In this document: positions 45,398 to 53,752 of the stretch, one piece after another
Layout: each line of letters starts with the position of its first letter
How positions within the stretch are numbered: position 1 is the first letter of the stretch
Assembly (NCBI GenBank): GCA_047632435.1
Contig: JBLICU010000002.1
Location: forward strand, 1-64,000
Direction: 5' to 3'
Length of the DNA stretch: 64,000 nt
DNA from: JAMZMI01 sp047632435
Lineage (GTDB): Bacteria; Bacteroidota; Bacteroidia; Cytophagales; Cyclobacteriaceae
Notes under the pieces: generated by a model
The model's input: the letters and a program-made list of their open reading frames with translations, nothing else
What the model was told of the DNA's origin: nothing
The model's database searches: none
Made by a program: the position numbers and the translations under genes

Positions 45398-45520
45398 TTC
45401 CATACTAGCAATGGGGGAGTGTCTTCATTGTCTCAATATAAATTTTTGAAAAAGACAAGTGAAACGTAGTTTCGGTTTGATCTAATATTTATACTTCTTG
45501 ATGATAATTCAGATGATCAA
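45398..45520. other. Short non-coding gap after ilvA
   Basis: No terminator hairpin and no coding frame are evident here. Confidence 0.3.
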
Positions 45521-45697
45521 ATGAATCTGAAAACTTGGTTCTTCATTCCCTTGACTGTTCTATTTGTTTGTAGAGAACCCAAATCAATTGTATCCGAAGG
45601 AATGCAAATGCTGAAGTCAAAAAAGCAATCTAACCCTAGTTCATATCCAAATGACACTACTATGATCCCGCTTAAAATGTCATTTTGTTATATTTGA
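45521..45697 (+). CDS. Small predicted exported protein or gene remnant
   Basis: A 58-codon ORF. The N-terminal MNLKTWFFIPLTVLFVC is signal-peptide-like with a possible lipobox (LFVC), followed by a Lys/Ser-rich tail (KSIVSEGMQMLKSKKQS). No family is recognised and it ends abruptly, so it may be the surviving start of a longer lipoprotein gene. The surrounding kilobase holds other fragments. Confidence 0.3.
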   Translation: MNLKTWFFIPLTVLFVCREPKSIVSEGMQMLKSKKQSNPSSYPNDTTMIPLKMSFCYI

Positions 45698-45855
45698 TGT
45701 ATAGCTAACTGGCAAGAAATTCCAATGATTTTGCTTTTCTTATTGCATTCAATTCAAAAAGAAACAGTACAATTAGACCGTTAATTACAAAAGAACAACA
45801 TAAGATTGAGCCAATCCATGTCGTTGTTATTGAGAAATCAAAAGCAACCACATTT

Positions 45856-46023
45856 ATGAGAATTGCGGATCAAATGAGACTTCTAAATTTCATGGTCATT
45901 ATCCTCATATTAATCAATGTTTCTGGTTGTTCTAATGACTCGGGAGGAAAGGAAAATGAGCCATTTATCACTAGCGCAAAATGTCAATGTGGTAAGGAGG
46001 TAACCACCGCACAATCGAGTTAA
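45856..46023 (+). CDS. Small predicted lipoprotein
   Basis: A 55-codon ORF with a hydrophobic segment LLNFMVIILILINVSGC ending in a good lipobox (VSGC), then a 29-residue polar tail with CQCGK. The start may be ATG 45874 (six codons later), which would give a more standard signal peptide. No family is recognised. The CxC plus upstream Ser/Gly-rich linker resembles many short Bacteroidota lipoproteins of unknown role. Confidence 0.4.
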   Translation: MRIADQMRLLNFMVIILILINVSGCSNDSGGKENEPFITSAKCQCGKEVTTAQSS

Positions 46024-46087
46024 TATTAGAGTTTTGGAATTTCCAGAATCTGTTGCAATCAAAATAGCACAATAAAATACCAAACGA

Positions 46088-46283
46088 CTAGTGTATCTCG
46101 GTTTTCATATCTACAATTTTTCTCTCAATATTTTGAATGAATTGATCAATGTCTTCGATTTCAATAAAGTGATTTAATCATTTCTAAAATAAATATTTCC
46201 CTCTTCGATTGTAAATACTTACGCCCGTCTTCAAGATTATCAAAGTCAACATTTACCGCATTCACCACTTCCATTCCTCGCAT
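46088..46283 (-). pseudogene. Frameshifted small ORF remnant
   Basis: Read on the minus strand, ATG 46283 gives MRGMEVVNAVNVDFDNLEDG and more, stopping at 46161. The next frame then carries IEDIDQFIQNIERKIVDMK before a TAG at 46088. The helical, charged sequence on both sides of one frameshift near 46160 looks like one decayed ~65-residue protein. No family is recognised, so this is a low-confidence call. Confidence 0.35.
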
Positions 46284-46443
46284 TGCCTAAGTTTTCTTGA
46301 TTTTAATCAAGGAAAAATAAGCGCAATGAACACCTGAAAGCTAACATATTCTCCATAAAATCCCAATTGGTTAAGCACAGTAGACTTAAATTCGCACTTG
46401 GATTTCGGAATAGGGACAAAAAAGCTAAAACAACGATTTCAAA
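46284..46443. other. Region upstream of thrA with an inverted repeat
   Basis: CTTGATT (46296-46302) and AATCAAG (46305-46311) form a near-perfect inverted repeat with a 2-base centre. It is not followed by T's on the plus strand, so it is not a thrA-side terminator. No Thr/Ile-rich leader peptide and no attenuator hairpin are seen here. Confidence 0.4.
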
Positions 46444-48879
46444 ATGAAGGTATTAAAATTCGGAGGTACATCAGTTGGTACGGAAGAGGCCATCAGACTA
46501 GTGGCTGAAATCGTTATAGAAAAGGCCAAGAGCGAAAAATTAATTGTTGTGGTATCAGCAGTTGGTGGAGTAACGGATAAGTTGGTTCGAATTGGTGAGA
46601 TGGCTGAAAGTCGAGATGCATCTTATCAGGATTCAATTGGTGAATTAAAAAACCTTCATACCAATCTATATGCAACGCTAATGGGCAAAGATCAATGTCC
46701 TGAAATTGATGGCATCATCACTGAGCTGGAAGAAATTTGCAGAGGTGTTTTCTTATTAAAAGAGTTCACGGCCAGAAGTAATGACTATATAGTAAGCACA
46801 GGCGAACGTCTTTCTTCATTCATCATTGCGGATTTCATTAAAAAGTCATTTAAAGAAATCACACTTTTTGACTCCCGTCAGGTTATAAAAACTGACAAGC
46901 ATTTTGGTCATGCGAATGTTGACTTTGATGCATCCCTGTCATTGGTTTCAAAATTGGACCTTAATCAAATCAATCTCTTCCCTGGTTTTATAGCTTCAAC
47001 ACCGGACAATGAAACCATCACTTTAGGTAGAGGAGGCTCAGATTATACTGCAGCTATTCTTGCTAAACTGACCAAAGCATCAAGTCTGGAAATCTGGACA
47101 GATGTAGATGGCATCATGACTTCTGATCCAAGATTGGTAAAGCAGGCACATTTTATCGATCATGTATCTTATGAGGAGGCTTTAGAAATGTCTCACTTTG
47201 GTGCCAAAGTGATCTACCCGCCGAGTATCCAGCCTGCTTTGGAAATCGGCATACCAATAACCATAAAAAACACCTTTAACCCAACTCATCGAGGCACTCT
47301 GATCACCAAAGAATGGGATGAGGACAAACAGCTTATCAGAGGAATTACAAGTATTAAGGACATTTCGCTTATCAATCTTTCCGGAGGTGGTATGGTGGGG
47401 ATTCCTCGTTTTTCATTCCGACTGTTCAAAGCACTTTCCGAAAATAAGATCAATGTGATATTGATCACCCAGGCCTCTTCGGAGCACACAATCACGGTAG
47501 GAATCGCTTCGCAAGATGCGAAAATTGCTATCGAATGTTTGAACGGGGAATTTAAGCTGGAAATAAAAAACAATATCATCAACCAACTTGAAGGTGATAG
47601 TGACCTATCAATCATCGCTTTGGTAGGCGCCAACATGAAAAATCAAGTCGGTGTAAGCGGTCAGATGTTTAACGTATTGGGTAGAAATGGTGTCAGCATC
47701 AAAGCCATCGCTCAGGGGTCTTCTGAAAGAAATATATCCGCTGTTATTGCCAGAGATGATTTAGACAAAGCACTAAATGTACTTCATGAGAGTTTTTTCC
47801 TTTCAGATAGCAAGCGCATCAACTTGTTCATCATTGGCACAGGAAATGTTGGAAAAGCATTCGTCGATCAGCTCACTGGTCAATTTAATTTCCTCAAAAA
47901 ACAGCATCAACTCAATATAAAAATCATCGGGCTCGCAAATTCCCGAACAATGACTTTTATGAAAGATGGGATTCCACTTTCAAAATGGGACGAAAGAATG
48001 AAGAAAAATTCCGAAAAATTTGATCGGGACGCCTTCTTCAATTACATGGCTGAATACAATTTGCGCAATTCGATATTCATAGATATCACCGGCTCACCTG
48101 AAATTGCAGGATTATATCCAAATGTTTTAAAGGAGAGCATTTCCGTGGTGACTCCAAACAAAATAGCTGCGACAGGAAAATATGGCGATTACATAGCTTT
48201 AAAAGAAACCGCTAAAAAATATAGCAGTCAGTTTTTATTTGAAACTAATGTGTGCGCCGGACTTCCAGTTTTATCAACACTTTCTGATTTAATCAAATCA
48301 GGTGATCAAATTCACTCTGTAGAAGCGGTACTTTCCGGCACACTCAATTTCCTTTTCAACGAGTATAATGGAACTGAGAAGTTTCTCAGTGTGATCAAAC
48401 GGGCCAAAGAAATGGGCTACACAGAGCCTGACCCACGACTAGACCTTTTCTGCGAAGATGTAAAAAGAAAAATTTTAATACTTATCCGAGAAAGTGGGTA
48501 TGTGCATGAATTGGAGGAAATTTCATTAGACCCATTTTTGCCTAAAAGCTGCGAGGATAGCACATCGATAGAAGATTTTTACCAAAAAGTAGATAAGGAA
48601 GAAGAACATTTTAAAGCCCTGTATAAAAAGGCCAAAGCAAAAGGTGCTCAATTGAGAGTGGTCGCCAGCTATAAAAATGGTTCTGCTTCAGTTGGCCTTC
48701 AGGAAATCCCTTCCAATCATCCATTTTATTATCTGGAGGGCAGTGACAATATCGTGTTGTTTTATACCAATAGATACAAAGCACAGCCGCTGGTGATAAA
48801 AGGTGCTGGAGCAGGTGCTGATGTCACTGCTTCCGGGATTTTTGCAGATGTTTTACGAATAGCCCAATCAAATCATTAA
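46444..48879 (+). CDS. thrA: Bifunctional aspartokinase / homoserine dehydrogenase
   Basis: An 811-residue fusion. The aspartokinase half has VLKFGGTSVGTEEAIRL, the SDYTAAILAK catalytic block and two ACT domains around residues 310-460. The homoserine dehydrogenase half begins with the Rossmann LFIIGTGNVGKAFVDQL (~455) and includes VVTPNKIAATGKYG and LSGTLNFLFNEY. It drives two steps from aspartate towards homoserine. The ACT domains suggest threonine feedback. It is followed immediately by thrB with no gap. Confidence 0.94.
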   Translation: MKVLKFGGTSVGTEEAIRLVAEIVIEKAKSEKLIVVVSAVGGVTDKLVRIGEMAESRDASYQDSIGELKNLHTNLYATLMGKDQCPEIDGIITELEEICRGVFLLKEFTARSNDYIVSTGERLSSFIIADFIKKSFKEITLFDSRQVIKTDKHFGHANVDFDASLSLVSKLDLNQINLFPGFIASTPDNETITLGRGGSDYTAAILAKLTKASSLEIWTDVDGIMTSDPRLVKQAHFIDHVSYEEALEMSHFGAKVIYPPSIQPALEIGIPITIKNTFNPTHRGTLITKEWDEDKQLIRGITSIKDISLINLSGGGMVGIPRFSFRLFKALSENKINVILITQASSEHTITVGIASQDAKIAIECLNGEFKLEIKNNIINQLEGDSDLSIIALVGANMKNQVGVSGQMFNVLGRNGVSIKAIAQGSSERNISAVIARDDLDKALNVLHESFFLSDSKRINLFIIGTGNVGKAFVDQLTGQFNFLKKQHQLNIKIIGLANSRTMTFMKDGIPLSKWDERMKKNSEKFDRDAFFNYMAEYNLRNSIFIDITGSPEIAGLYPNVLKESISVVTPNKIAATGKYGDYIALKETAKKYSSQFLFETNVCAGLPVLSTLSDLIKSGDQIHSVEAVLSGTLNFLFNEYNGTEKFLSVIKRAKEMGYTEPDPRLDLFCEDVKRKILILIRESGYVHELEEISLDPFLPKSCEDSTSIEDFYQKVDKEEEHFKALYKKAKAKGAQLRVVASYKNGSASVGLQEIPSNHPFYYLEGSDNIVLFYTNRYKAQPLVIKGAGAGADVTASGIFADVLRIAQSNH

Positions 48880-49809
48880 ATGAACGAAGTAAAAATTTTT
48901 GCTCCTGCTTCAGTGGCTAACGTCGGCTGTGGTTACGACACCATCGGTTTTGCCATAGATGGTCTCGGCGATGAAATCATCATGTCGAAGCGTGAAGATT
49001 CCAAATTGGTGATTAAGGAAATTATAGGCGCGGATCTACCAATGGAACCAGAAGAAAATGTAGCAACTATAGCTATCCAAGCATTGCTAGATCATTTAGG
49101 TTCAAAACAAGGTTTTAATATCACCATCAAAAAACTATTCAAACCGGGAAGTGGTCTGGGATCGAGCGCGTCAAGTGCTGCCGGAGCTGTTTTCGCTGCA
49201 AATATCCTTTTAGGAGAACCAATTGAAGAAAAAGTTGATTTGCTTCCATTTGCATTGGAGGGTGAGGCTTTTGCTTCGAAGTGTTACCATGCGGATAATG
49301 TAGCACCCTCACTTATGGGAGGATTCAATGTAATCCGCAGCTATGAGCCAGAGTTGGATATTTTTCAGGTGAATGTCCCTTCTGATCTTTGGGTTTTGAT
49401 CATTTTCCCAGATGTAGTTATCAAAACAGCTGAATCCAAAAAGCTTATACCGACTACATTGAGTTTAAAGGACGCACGGGACCAATGGTCTAATGTAGCT
49501 GGTCTCATTCAGGCATTTAATGTGCATGACTTTGAATTATTGAAGAAATCCGTGACTGATTTAGTTGCTGAACCAGTTAGAAAAGGTCTCATTCCTGGCT
49601 ATGACGATGTAAAACAATTAGCATTCAATGCGGGAAGTGTTGGTTTTAACATATCAGGATCAGGACCAAGCATGTTTGCATTCTTTAAAAATGAAAAAGA
49701 GATGAACAAAGTGAAACCTGAAATTCGTAAATTGTACGAAGCAAGAAATTTGCCTGTGATTCTTCATTCATCCAAAATCAACTTACATGGTTGCGAGGTG
49801 ATTGACTAA
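48880..49809 (+). CDS. thrB: Homoserine kinase
   Basis: A 309-residue GHMP kinase that phosphorylates homoserine. The N-terminal APASVANVGCGYDTIGFAIDGLGD and the ATP loop PGSGLGSSASSAAGAVFAA are diagnostic, together with GFNISGSGPSMFAFF at the C-terminus. It starts directly after the thrA stop (TAAATG) and is followed by thrC after 25 bases. Confidence 0.94.
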   Translation: MNEVKIFAPASVANVGCGYDTIGFAIDGLGDEIIMSKREDSKLVIKEIIGADLPMEPEENVATIAIQALLDHLGSKQGFNITIKKLFKPGSGLGSSASSAAGAVFAANILLGEPIEEKVDLLPFALEGEAFASKCYHADNVAPSLMGGFNVIRSYEPELDIFQVNVPSDLWVLIIFPDVVIKTAESKKLIPTTLSLKDARDQWSNVAGLIQAFNVHDFELLKKSVTDLVAEPVRKGLIPGYDDVKQLAFNAGSVGFNISGSGPSMFAFFKNEKEMNKVKPEIRKLYEARNLPVILHSSKINLHGCEVID

Positions 49810-49834
49810 TCAAGAATTCTAGCTTAAACGGAAT

Positions 49835-51121
49835 ATGAAATTTTACAGTACAAAAGGAAAAAACAAACTTGTCCCATTTCGAGAGGCCGTTATCAAAAGC
49901 TTGCCAGAAGACAATGGTTTATATTTTCCTCAATCCATTCCATCACTCGACCCCTCCTATTTCAAATCGCTCAAATCCTATTCCTTACCCGAGATAGGTG
50001 TAGAAGTGATGAAACACTTCTGCGTTGATGATGTTCCTATGGTTAAGTTGGAGGAAATCATGACAGATGTGCTCAGCTTTGATATTCCACTTAAAAAAAT
50101 TGAGGATAAAATTTACAGTCTTGAGCTTTTTCACGGACCTACTTATGCCTTTAAGGATGTAGGTGCGCGTTTTTTAGCAAGATGTCTAGGATATTTTAAT
50201 GAATCGGATAAAAAAGAAGTTACCATTTTGGTAGCCACATCTGGTGATACTGGTGGTGCTGTTGCCGCTGGTTTCTACAAGGTTCCTGGAGTAAAAGTGA
50301 TCATATTGTATCCTTCAGGAAAAGTAAGTGACTTACAAGAAAAACAACTAACCACGCTTGGCGAGAATATTACTGCTTTAGAAATTGATGGTGATTTTGA
50401 CGATTGTCAAACTTTGGTTAAAACAGCATTTCTTGATAAGGAAGTGAATGAAAAGCTAGCGCTATCATCTGCAAATTCCATTAATATCGCCCGCTGGCTC
50501 CCTCAATCTATATATTACCATGAGGCTCTAAAACAGCTAGATCACATTGAATATAACGTCTTTGCTGTCCCAAGCGGTAATTATGGAAATATAACTGCCG
50601 GTATGTTGGCCAAAAAAATGGGTCTGCCCATTCATAGATTCATTGCTGCATCCAATGCGAATGACATAGTTCCCAGATACATTTCCAATGGAGTATTTGA
50701 GATAAAGCCGACTGTGGCCACTTTGAGCAACGCTATGGACGTGAGCAATCCAAGCAATTTTCCACGTATGATGGAATTGTACGATGAAGATTGGCAAGCC
50801 ATTAAAAAAGATATTATAGGTTTTTCGTTAGATGATGCACAAACCCTCCAATCAATGGCTGGTTGTCAAAAAACCAATGATTATACATTAGATCCACATG
50901 GGGCTATTGGTTATGAAGCCTTACTAACTAACATTCAAGAGGGTGAACAAGGTATTTTTCTTGAAACCGCTCATCCTTGTAAATTCATTGATACAGTTGA
51001 AAAGGCATTAAATAAAACTGTTCCGCTACCCGAGTTTGTGTCTGATTTGATGACTAAAGTCAAAGTTTCAACAAAATTGAGTAAATCATACATCGAGTTC
51101 AAGTCGTTTCTAATAAGTTAA
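49835..51121 (+). CDS. thrC: Threonine synthase
   Basis: A 428-residue PLP enzyme that converts O-phosphohomoserine to threonine. The sequence has FYSTKGKNKLVPFREAVIKSLPEDNGLYFP at the N-terminus, the PLP Lys in HGPTYAFKDVGARFLA, ATSGDTGGAVAAGF and the SSANSINIARWLPQ block. It belongs to the E. coli-type (class I) family. It ends the thrABC operon. Confidence 0.94.
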   Translation: MKFYSTKGKNKLVPFREAVIKSLPEDNGLYFPQSIPSLDPSYFKSLKSYSLPEIGVEVMKHFCVDDVPMVKLEEIMTDVLSFDIPLKKIEDKIYSLELFHGPTYAFKDVGARFLARCLGYFNESDKKEVTILVATSGDTGGAVAAGFYKVPGVKVIILYPSGKVSDLQEKQLTTLGENITALEIDGDFDDCQTLVKTAFLDKEVNEKLALSSANSINIARWLPQSIYYHEALKQLDHIEYNVFAVPSGNYGNITAGMLAKKMGLPIHRFIAASNANDIVPRYISNGVFEIKPTVATLSNAMDVSNPSNFPRMMELYDEDWQAIKKDIIGFSLDDAQTLQSMAGCQKTNDYTLDPHGAIGYEALLTNIQEGEQGIFLETAHPCKFIDTVEKALNKTVPLPEFVSDLMTKVKVSTKLSKSYIEFKSFLIS

Positions 51122-51411
51122 TCACGCACCAGTCCTAAGGAAGTAATCATAAATTATGATTACCTTTTAACCAATTTTCCAGCCAAGCCACCAAATTCCC
51201 ACCGCCATTTTCCCAATAATAGAGGGAAAATCTTATTGATTTTACCGTTTTTAAAAATAATTGCTAGAAAATTAACTTTAAGCATAATGCTTTATTGTGC
51301 TTATTTTCAGGATGTTATGATTTTTAACTATCTGATTATCAAATAGTTAGCTTGTTTTTTATAATTTTTTGGTTTAACATTACCGTATCAAAAACATAAA
51401 AGACCAGAACT
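51122..51411. other. Intergenic region with two hairpins
   Basis: GTAATCAT (51143-51150) and ATGATTAC (51156-51163) form an 8-base-pair stem followed by CTTTT, a plausible weak terminator for thrC. A second imperfect hairpin, AAGCATAA with TTGTGCTT (51280-51302), lies further on. No coding frame is seen. Confidence 0.5.
51143..51168 (+). terminator. Possible thrC terminator
   Basis: Eight-base-pair inverted repeat with a 5-base loop and a short CTTTT tail, 21 bases after the thrC stop. The short T run makes it a weak candidate. Confidence 0.5.
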
Positions 51412-51588
51412 ATGAAAAAATTACTAACAATCCTAAGTATTTCATTTTGCATCGCAATGATTGCACCTTCTTGTTCCTCTTCAGATGAAAGTTTTGAGGA
51501 TATCGTATTAAATTCTGAACTAGATCAAACGGCTCCAACCCAAGGTGAGGATGGAAGTGGTGGTAGCTCTACACCAACAGGCAATTAA
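51412..51588 (+). CDS. Small lipoprotein
   Basis: A 58-residue predicted lipoprotein: signal peptide MKKLLTILSISFCIAMIA followed by PSC (Cys21), then an acidic, Ser/Gly/Thr-rich tail with no fold (EDGSGGSSTPTGN). No family recognised. A strong terminator follows 25 bases after the stop, so this is a complete monocistronic unit and not a remnant. It lies directly upstream of the TPR membrane protein gene. Confidence 0.6.
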   Translation: MKKLLTILSISFCIAMIAPSCSSSDESFEDIVLNSELDQTAPTQGEDGSGGSSTPTGN

Positions 51589-51613
51589 TAAAATAAACGG
51601 TAAAATATTCTTT

Positions 51614-51645
51614 AGACGGTCATGTGATTGACCGTCTTTTTTTTT
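51614..51645 (+). terminator. Rho-independent terminator of the small lipoprotein gene
   Basis: AGACGGTCA (51614-51622) pairs perfectly with TGACCGTCT (51629-51637) around a 6-base loop and is followed by a T run to 51645. Confidence 0.85.
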
Positions 51646-51675
51646 AGATTTACGCTTAACGTCAACTAGCTGTTA

Positions 51676-52935
51676 ATGCGTTTATCAATATTCCTCTTAT
51701 TTATTTTTGTATTTCCTTCCTTGCTATCCGCAGAGAATGATCTTGAGGATATTCACAAACGTATCTTCTCCATCCTACACTCCCATCCAACAGAGGCATA
51801 TATTCTAGCCCAACAAGCTGAAGAATTGGCACATCAAAAAGATTTGTACTTAGAAGAAGCCAATTATGTTTTTGTACAAGCTTGGATTAACGAAGAGATA
51901 AAACTCGAATCTGGTAAGGCATTCATTCAGTATCTAAAAGCCTTAGAGATAATCAGACCGTATTACCATGAATCAGAAAAAGGTGCAAAAAGGTATATTG
52001 CACTCTTGTTGAACACTGGAAATATTCTAAGGGAACACCATGCTTATAATGAAGCTGAGATCTATTATAATGAAGGAATCCATATAGCTTTAAAATACAA
52101 GCCAGAAGACTCGATAGTTAGACTCTTTTGGAACAAAGCAAAACTAAATAGGGTAAATGAAAACAATGAAATTGCAATTGAGTCAATAGAAAAAGGAATT
52201 CAATATGCGAAATTAATTGATGATCAAAATTTAATCTTTAGTACTATCAACGAGAAAGGACTACTTCAAATTGAGTTAAAACAATTTAATGAGGCCAGAT
52301 TGACATATGAGGCTATTTTGAATTTAAGTTTTATTGATAAGCTCCCTGAATCTAAAGCAGTAGCCTGGCACAACATAGGACATGCTTATGCATCAGAGAA
52401 AAAATATGTGGATGCCATAAAACCATACAAACAAGCTGAAATCTTAAAATCAAAGCTCGATAAGGCTGAGTTAAGTTTTATTACCTGGACAGATTTGTGC
52501 CAAACATACAAACAGCTTGGGGATTTTGAGAAAGCGGAAGAATATGGATCAAAAGCGGAAACCTTATATGATAAAATACAACTGCTTCCTGAAAATTATC
52601 GCATATATGAATACCTGTCATATATCACATTTGAGCGGGGGGATTACAAACAATCCAGAGCTTATACAGAGAAATATATTTCGGAAAACAAGAAGTTTAT
52701 AGACTTGCAAAAAGAGGTTCAAGTAGTGAAGGATCAATACAAAATGGAAGTGTTGGCGGCTGGTTTTTTTATGCAAATGAACTCTTCAAAAAGTGAAACC
52801 CTTTATGCTACCTTGCTTGCTATAGTTACTTCATTATTTACTATCATTCTTTTGGCAGGACTAAGTGGACAATTTTTTGTTCGCAGATCTATTCGAAAAA
52901 CCATCCAAAACATTGAAAAGAATAGTTTGGTTTAA
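51676..52935 (+). CDS. TPR membrane protein without output domain
   Basis: A 419-residue protein. A signal peptide (residues ~1-20) is followed by about seven tetratricopeptide-like helical pairs (~25-350; examples YNEAEIYYNEGIHIA, FNEARLTYEAILNLS, YVDAIKPYKQAEIL, FEKAEEYGSKAETLY). One TM helix lies at ~375-395 (ATLLAIVTSLFTIILLAGL), and a basic tail RRSIRKTIQNIEKNSLV ends the protein. Bacteroidota sensor proteins often have this periplasmic TPR-TM layout followed by a kinase or LuxR-type domain, but here the protein stops after the TM. It may be a truncated sensor or an adapter. The converging nitroreductase gene ends 14 bases later. Confidence 0.75.
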   Translation: MRLSIFLLFIFVFPSLLSAENDLEDIHKRIFSILHSHPTEAYILAQQAEELAHQKDLYLEEANYVFVQAWINEEIKLESGKAFIQYLKALEIIRPYYHESEKGAKRYIALLLNTGNILREHHAYNEAEIYYNEGIHIALKYKPEDSIVRLFWNKAKLNRVNENNEIAIESIEKGIQYAKLIDDQNLIFSTINEKGLLQIELKQFNEARLTYEAILNLSFIDKLPESKAVAWHNIGHAYASEKKYVDAIKPYKQAEILKSKLDKAELSFITWTDLCQTYKQLGDFEKAEEYGSKAETLYDKIQLLPENYRIYEYLSYITFERGDYKQSRAYTEKYISENKKFIDLQKEVQVVKDQYKMEVLAAGFFMQMNSSKSETLYATLLAIVTSLFTIILLAGLSGQFFVRRSIRKTIQNIEKNSLV

Positions 52936-52949
52936 ACCCAATCTAACTT

Positions 52950-53519
52950 TCATAACCATTTTACTATTTCACTTGCAGCATTTCTTGGCGGAGTTATTTC
53001 ATTTGGGATGTAGTATCCCATATAAAATAAACCAATGCATCGTTCCCCTTCATTTAGGTTTTCAAACTCGCCAAAATATTGTAACAAGTCTGGTGTACTC
53101 CAGTATGCACCTATCCCAAAACCATGGCAAGTCAGCCACATGTTTTGAACAGCCATAGCAACTGATGCCACTTCTTCCCACTCAGGGATGCGTTCTCTGT
53201 AATCTCTCTGAATACAAATCGCTACTACAGCACCGGCCTTTTGAGGATTCATCTTCAGCTTTTCATATTTGCCAATTGAGAAACTTTCTCTCGGCTCTAT
53301 CCCTCGATATTTTTCAGACATAAATATCCCAAATCTCTTTTGTGATTCTCCCTTCATCAGCTTGAATCGCCAAGGTTGAGTGAGTTTGTGGCTTGGCGCC
53401 CAAACTGCATTTTCAAGAATATTATTTAGGATTTGATCTGGTATTTCACGGTTTATATATTGGTTGGGATAAACCGAACGCCGGGTTCGAATAAGTAAGT
53501 GTAAATCCTGAATGGTCAT
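52950..53519 (-). CDS. Nitroreductase family protein
   Basis: A 189-residue FMN-dependent nitroreductase-like oxidoreductase. The N-terminal RTRRSVYPNQYINREIPDQILNNILENAVWAPSHKLTQPWRF is the FMN-binding start of the family, and MAVQNMWLTCHGFGIGAYW the central segment. The substrate is unknown; members reduce quinones, nitroaromatics or flavins. It converges with the TPR membrane protein gene and has no operon partner. Confidence 0.85.
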   Translation of the reverse strand: MTIQDLHLLIRTRRSVYPNQYINREIPDQILNNILENAVWAPSHKLTQPWRFKLMKGESQKRFGIFMSEKYRGIEPRESFSIGKYEKLKMNPQKAGAVVAICIQRDYRERIPEWEEVASVAMAVQNMWLTCHGFGIGAYWSTPDLLQYFGEFENLNEGERCIGLFYMGYYIPNEITPPRNAASEIVKWL

Positions 53520-53752
53520 GGTGCAAAACTACCGCTACAGCAGTATTATTCTTAAAAAGAAATAGAAAAATTCACCGGATTTAAAAGCTTGATTGCTCAA
53601 TCCTACCTTTTATATTGTAACTAATCAGGTGCCAAAACCTGCTAAATGTACCTTTTAAATGCCCGGGCTTAAACCCTTGGCTATAAAGATGAATAACCAA
53701 CACCACTGAGAACCCACTTTCGCTACCTGATTACAGATTGGAAAATGACCAA
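53520..53752. other. Intergenic region with a REP-like palindromic motif
   Basis: CCCGGGCTTAAACCCTTGG at 53662-53680 contains the palindrome GCCCGGGC and the near-palindrome GGGCTTAAACCC. Its neighbourhood looks like a repetitive extragenic element, but a single window copy cannot prove this. Confidence 0.3.

Noticed and set aside
46284..46443. Thr/Ile leader and attenuator upstream of thrA
   Set aside because: No leader ORF rich in Thr or Ile and no terminator-like hairpin with a T run precede thrA; the only hairpin lacks T's on the plus strand.
52865..53158. Frameshift continuation of the TPR membrane protein
   Set aside because: The frame is a shadow of the nitroreductase gene on the other strand and shows no sensor-type domain.
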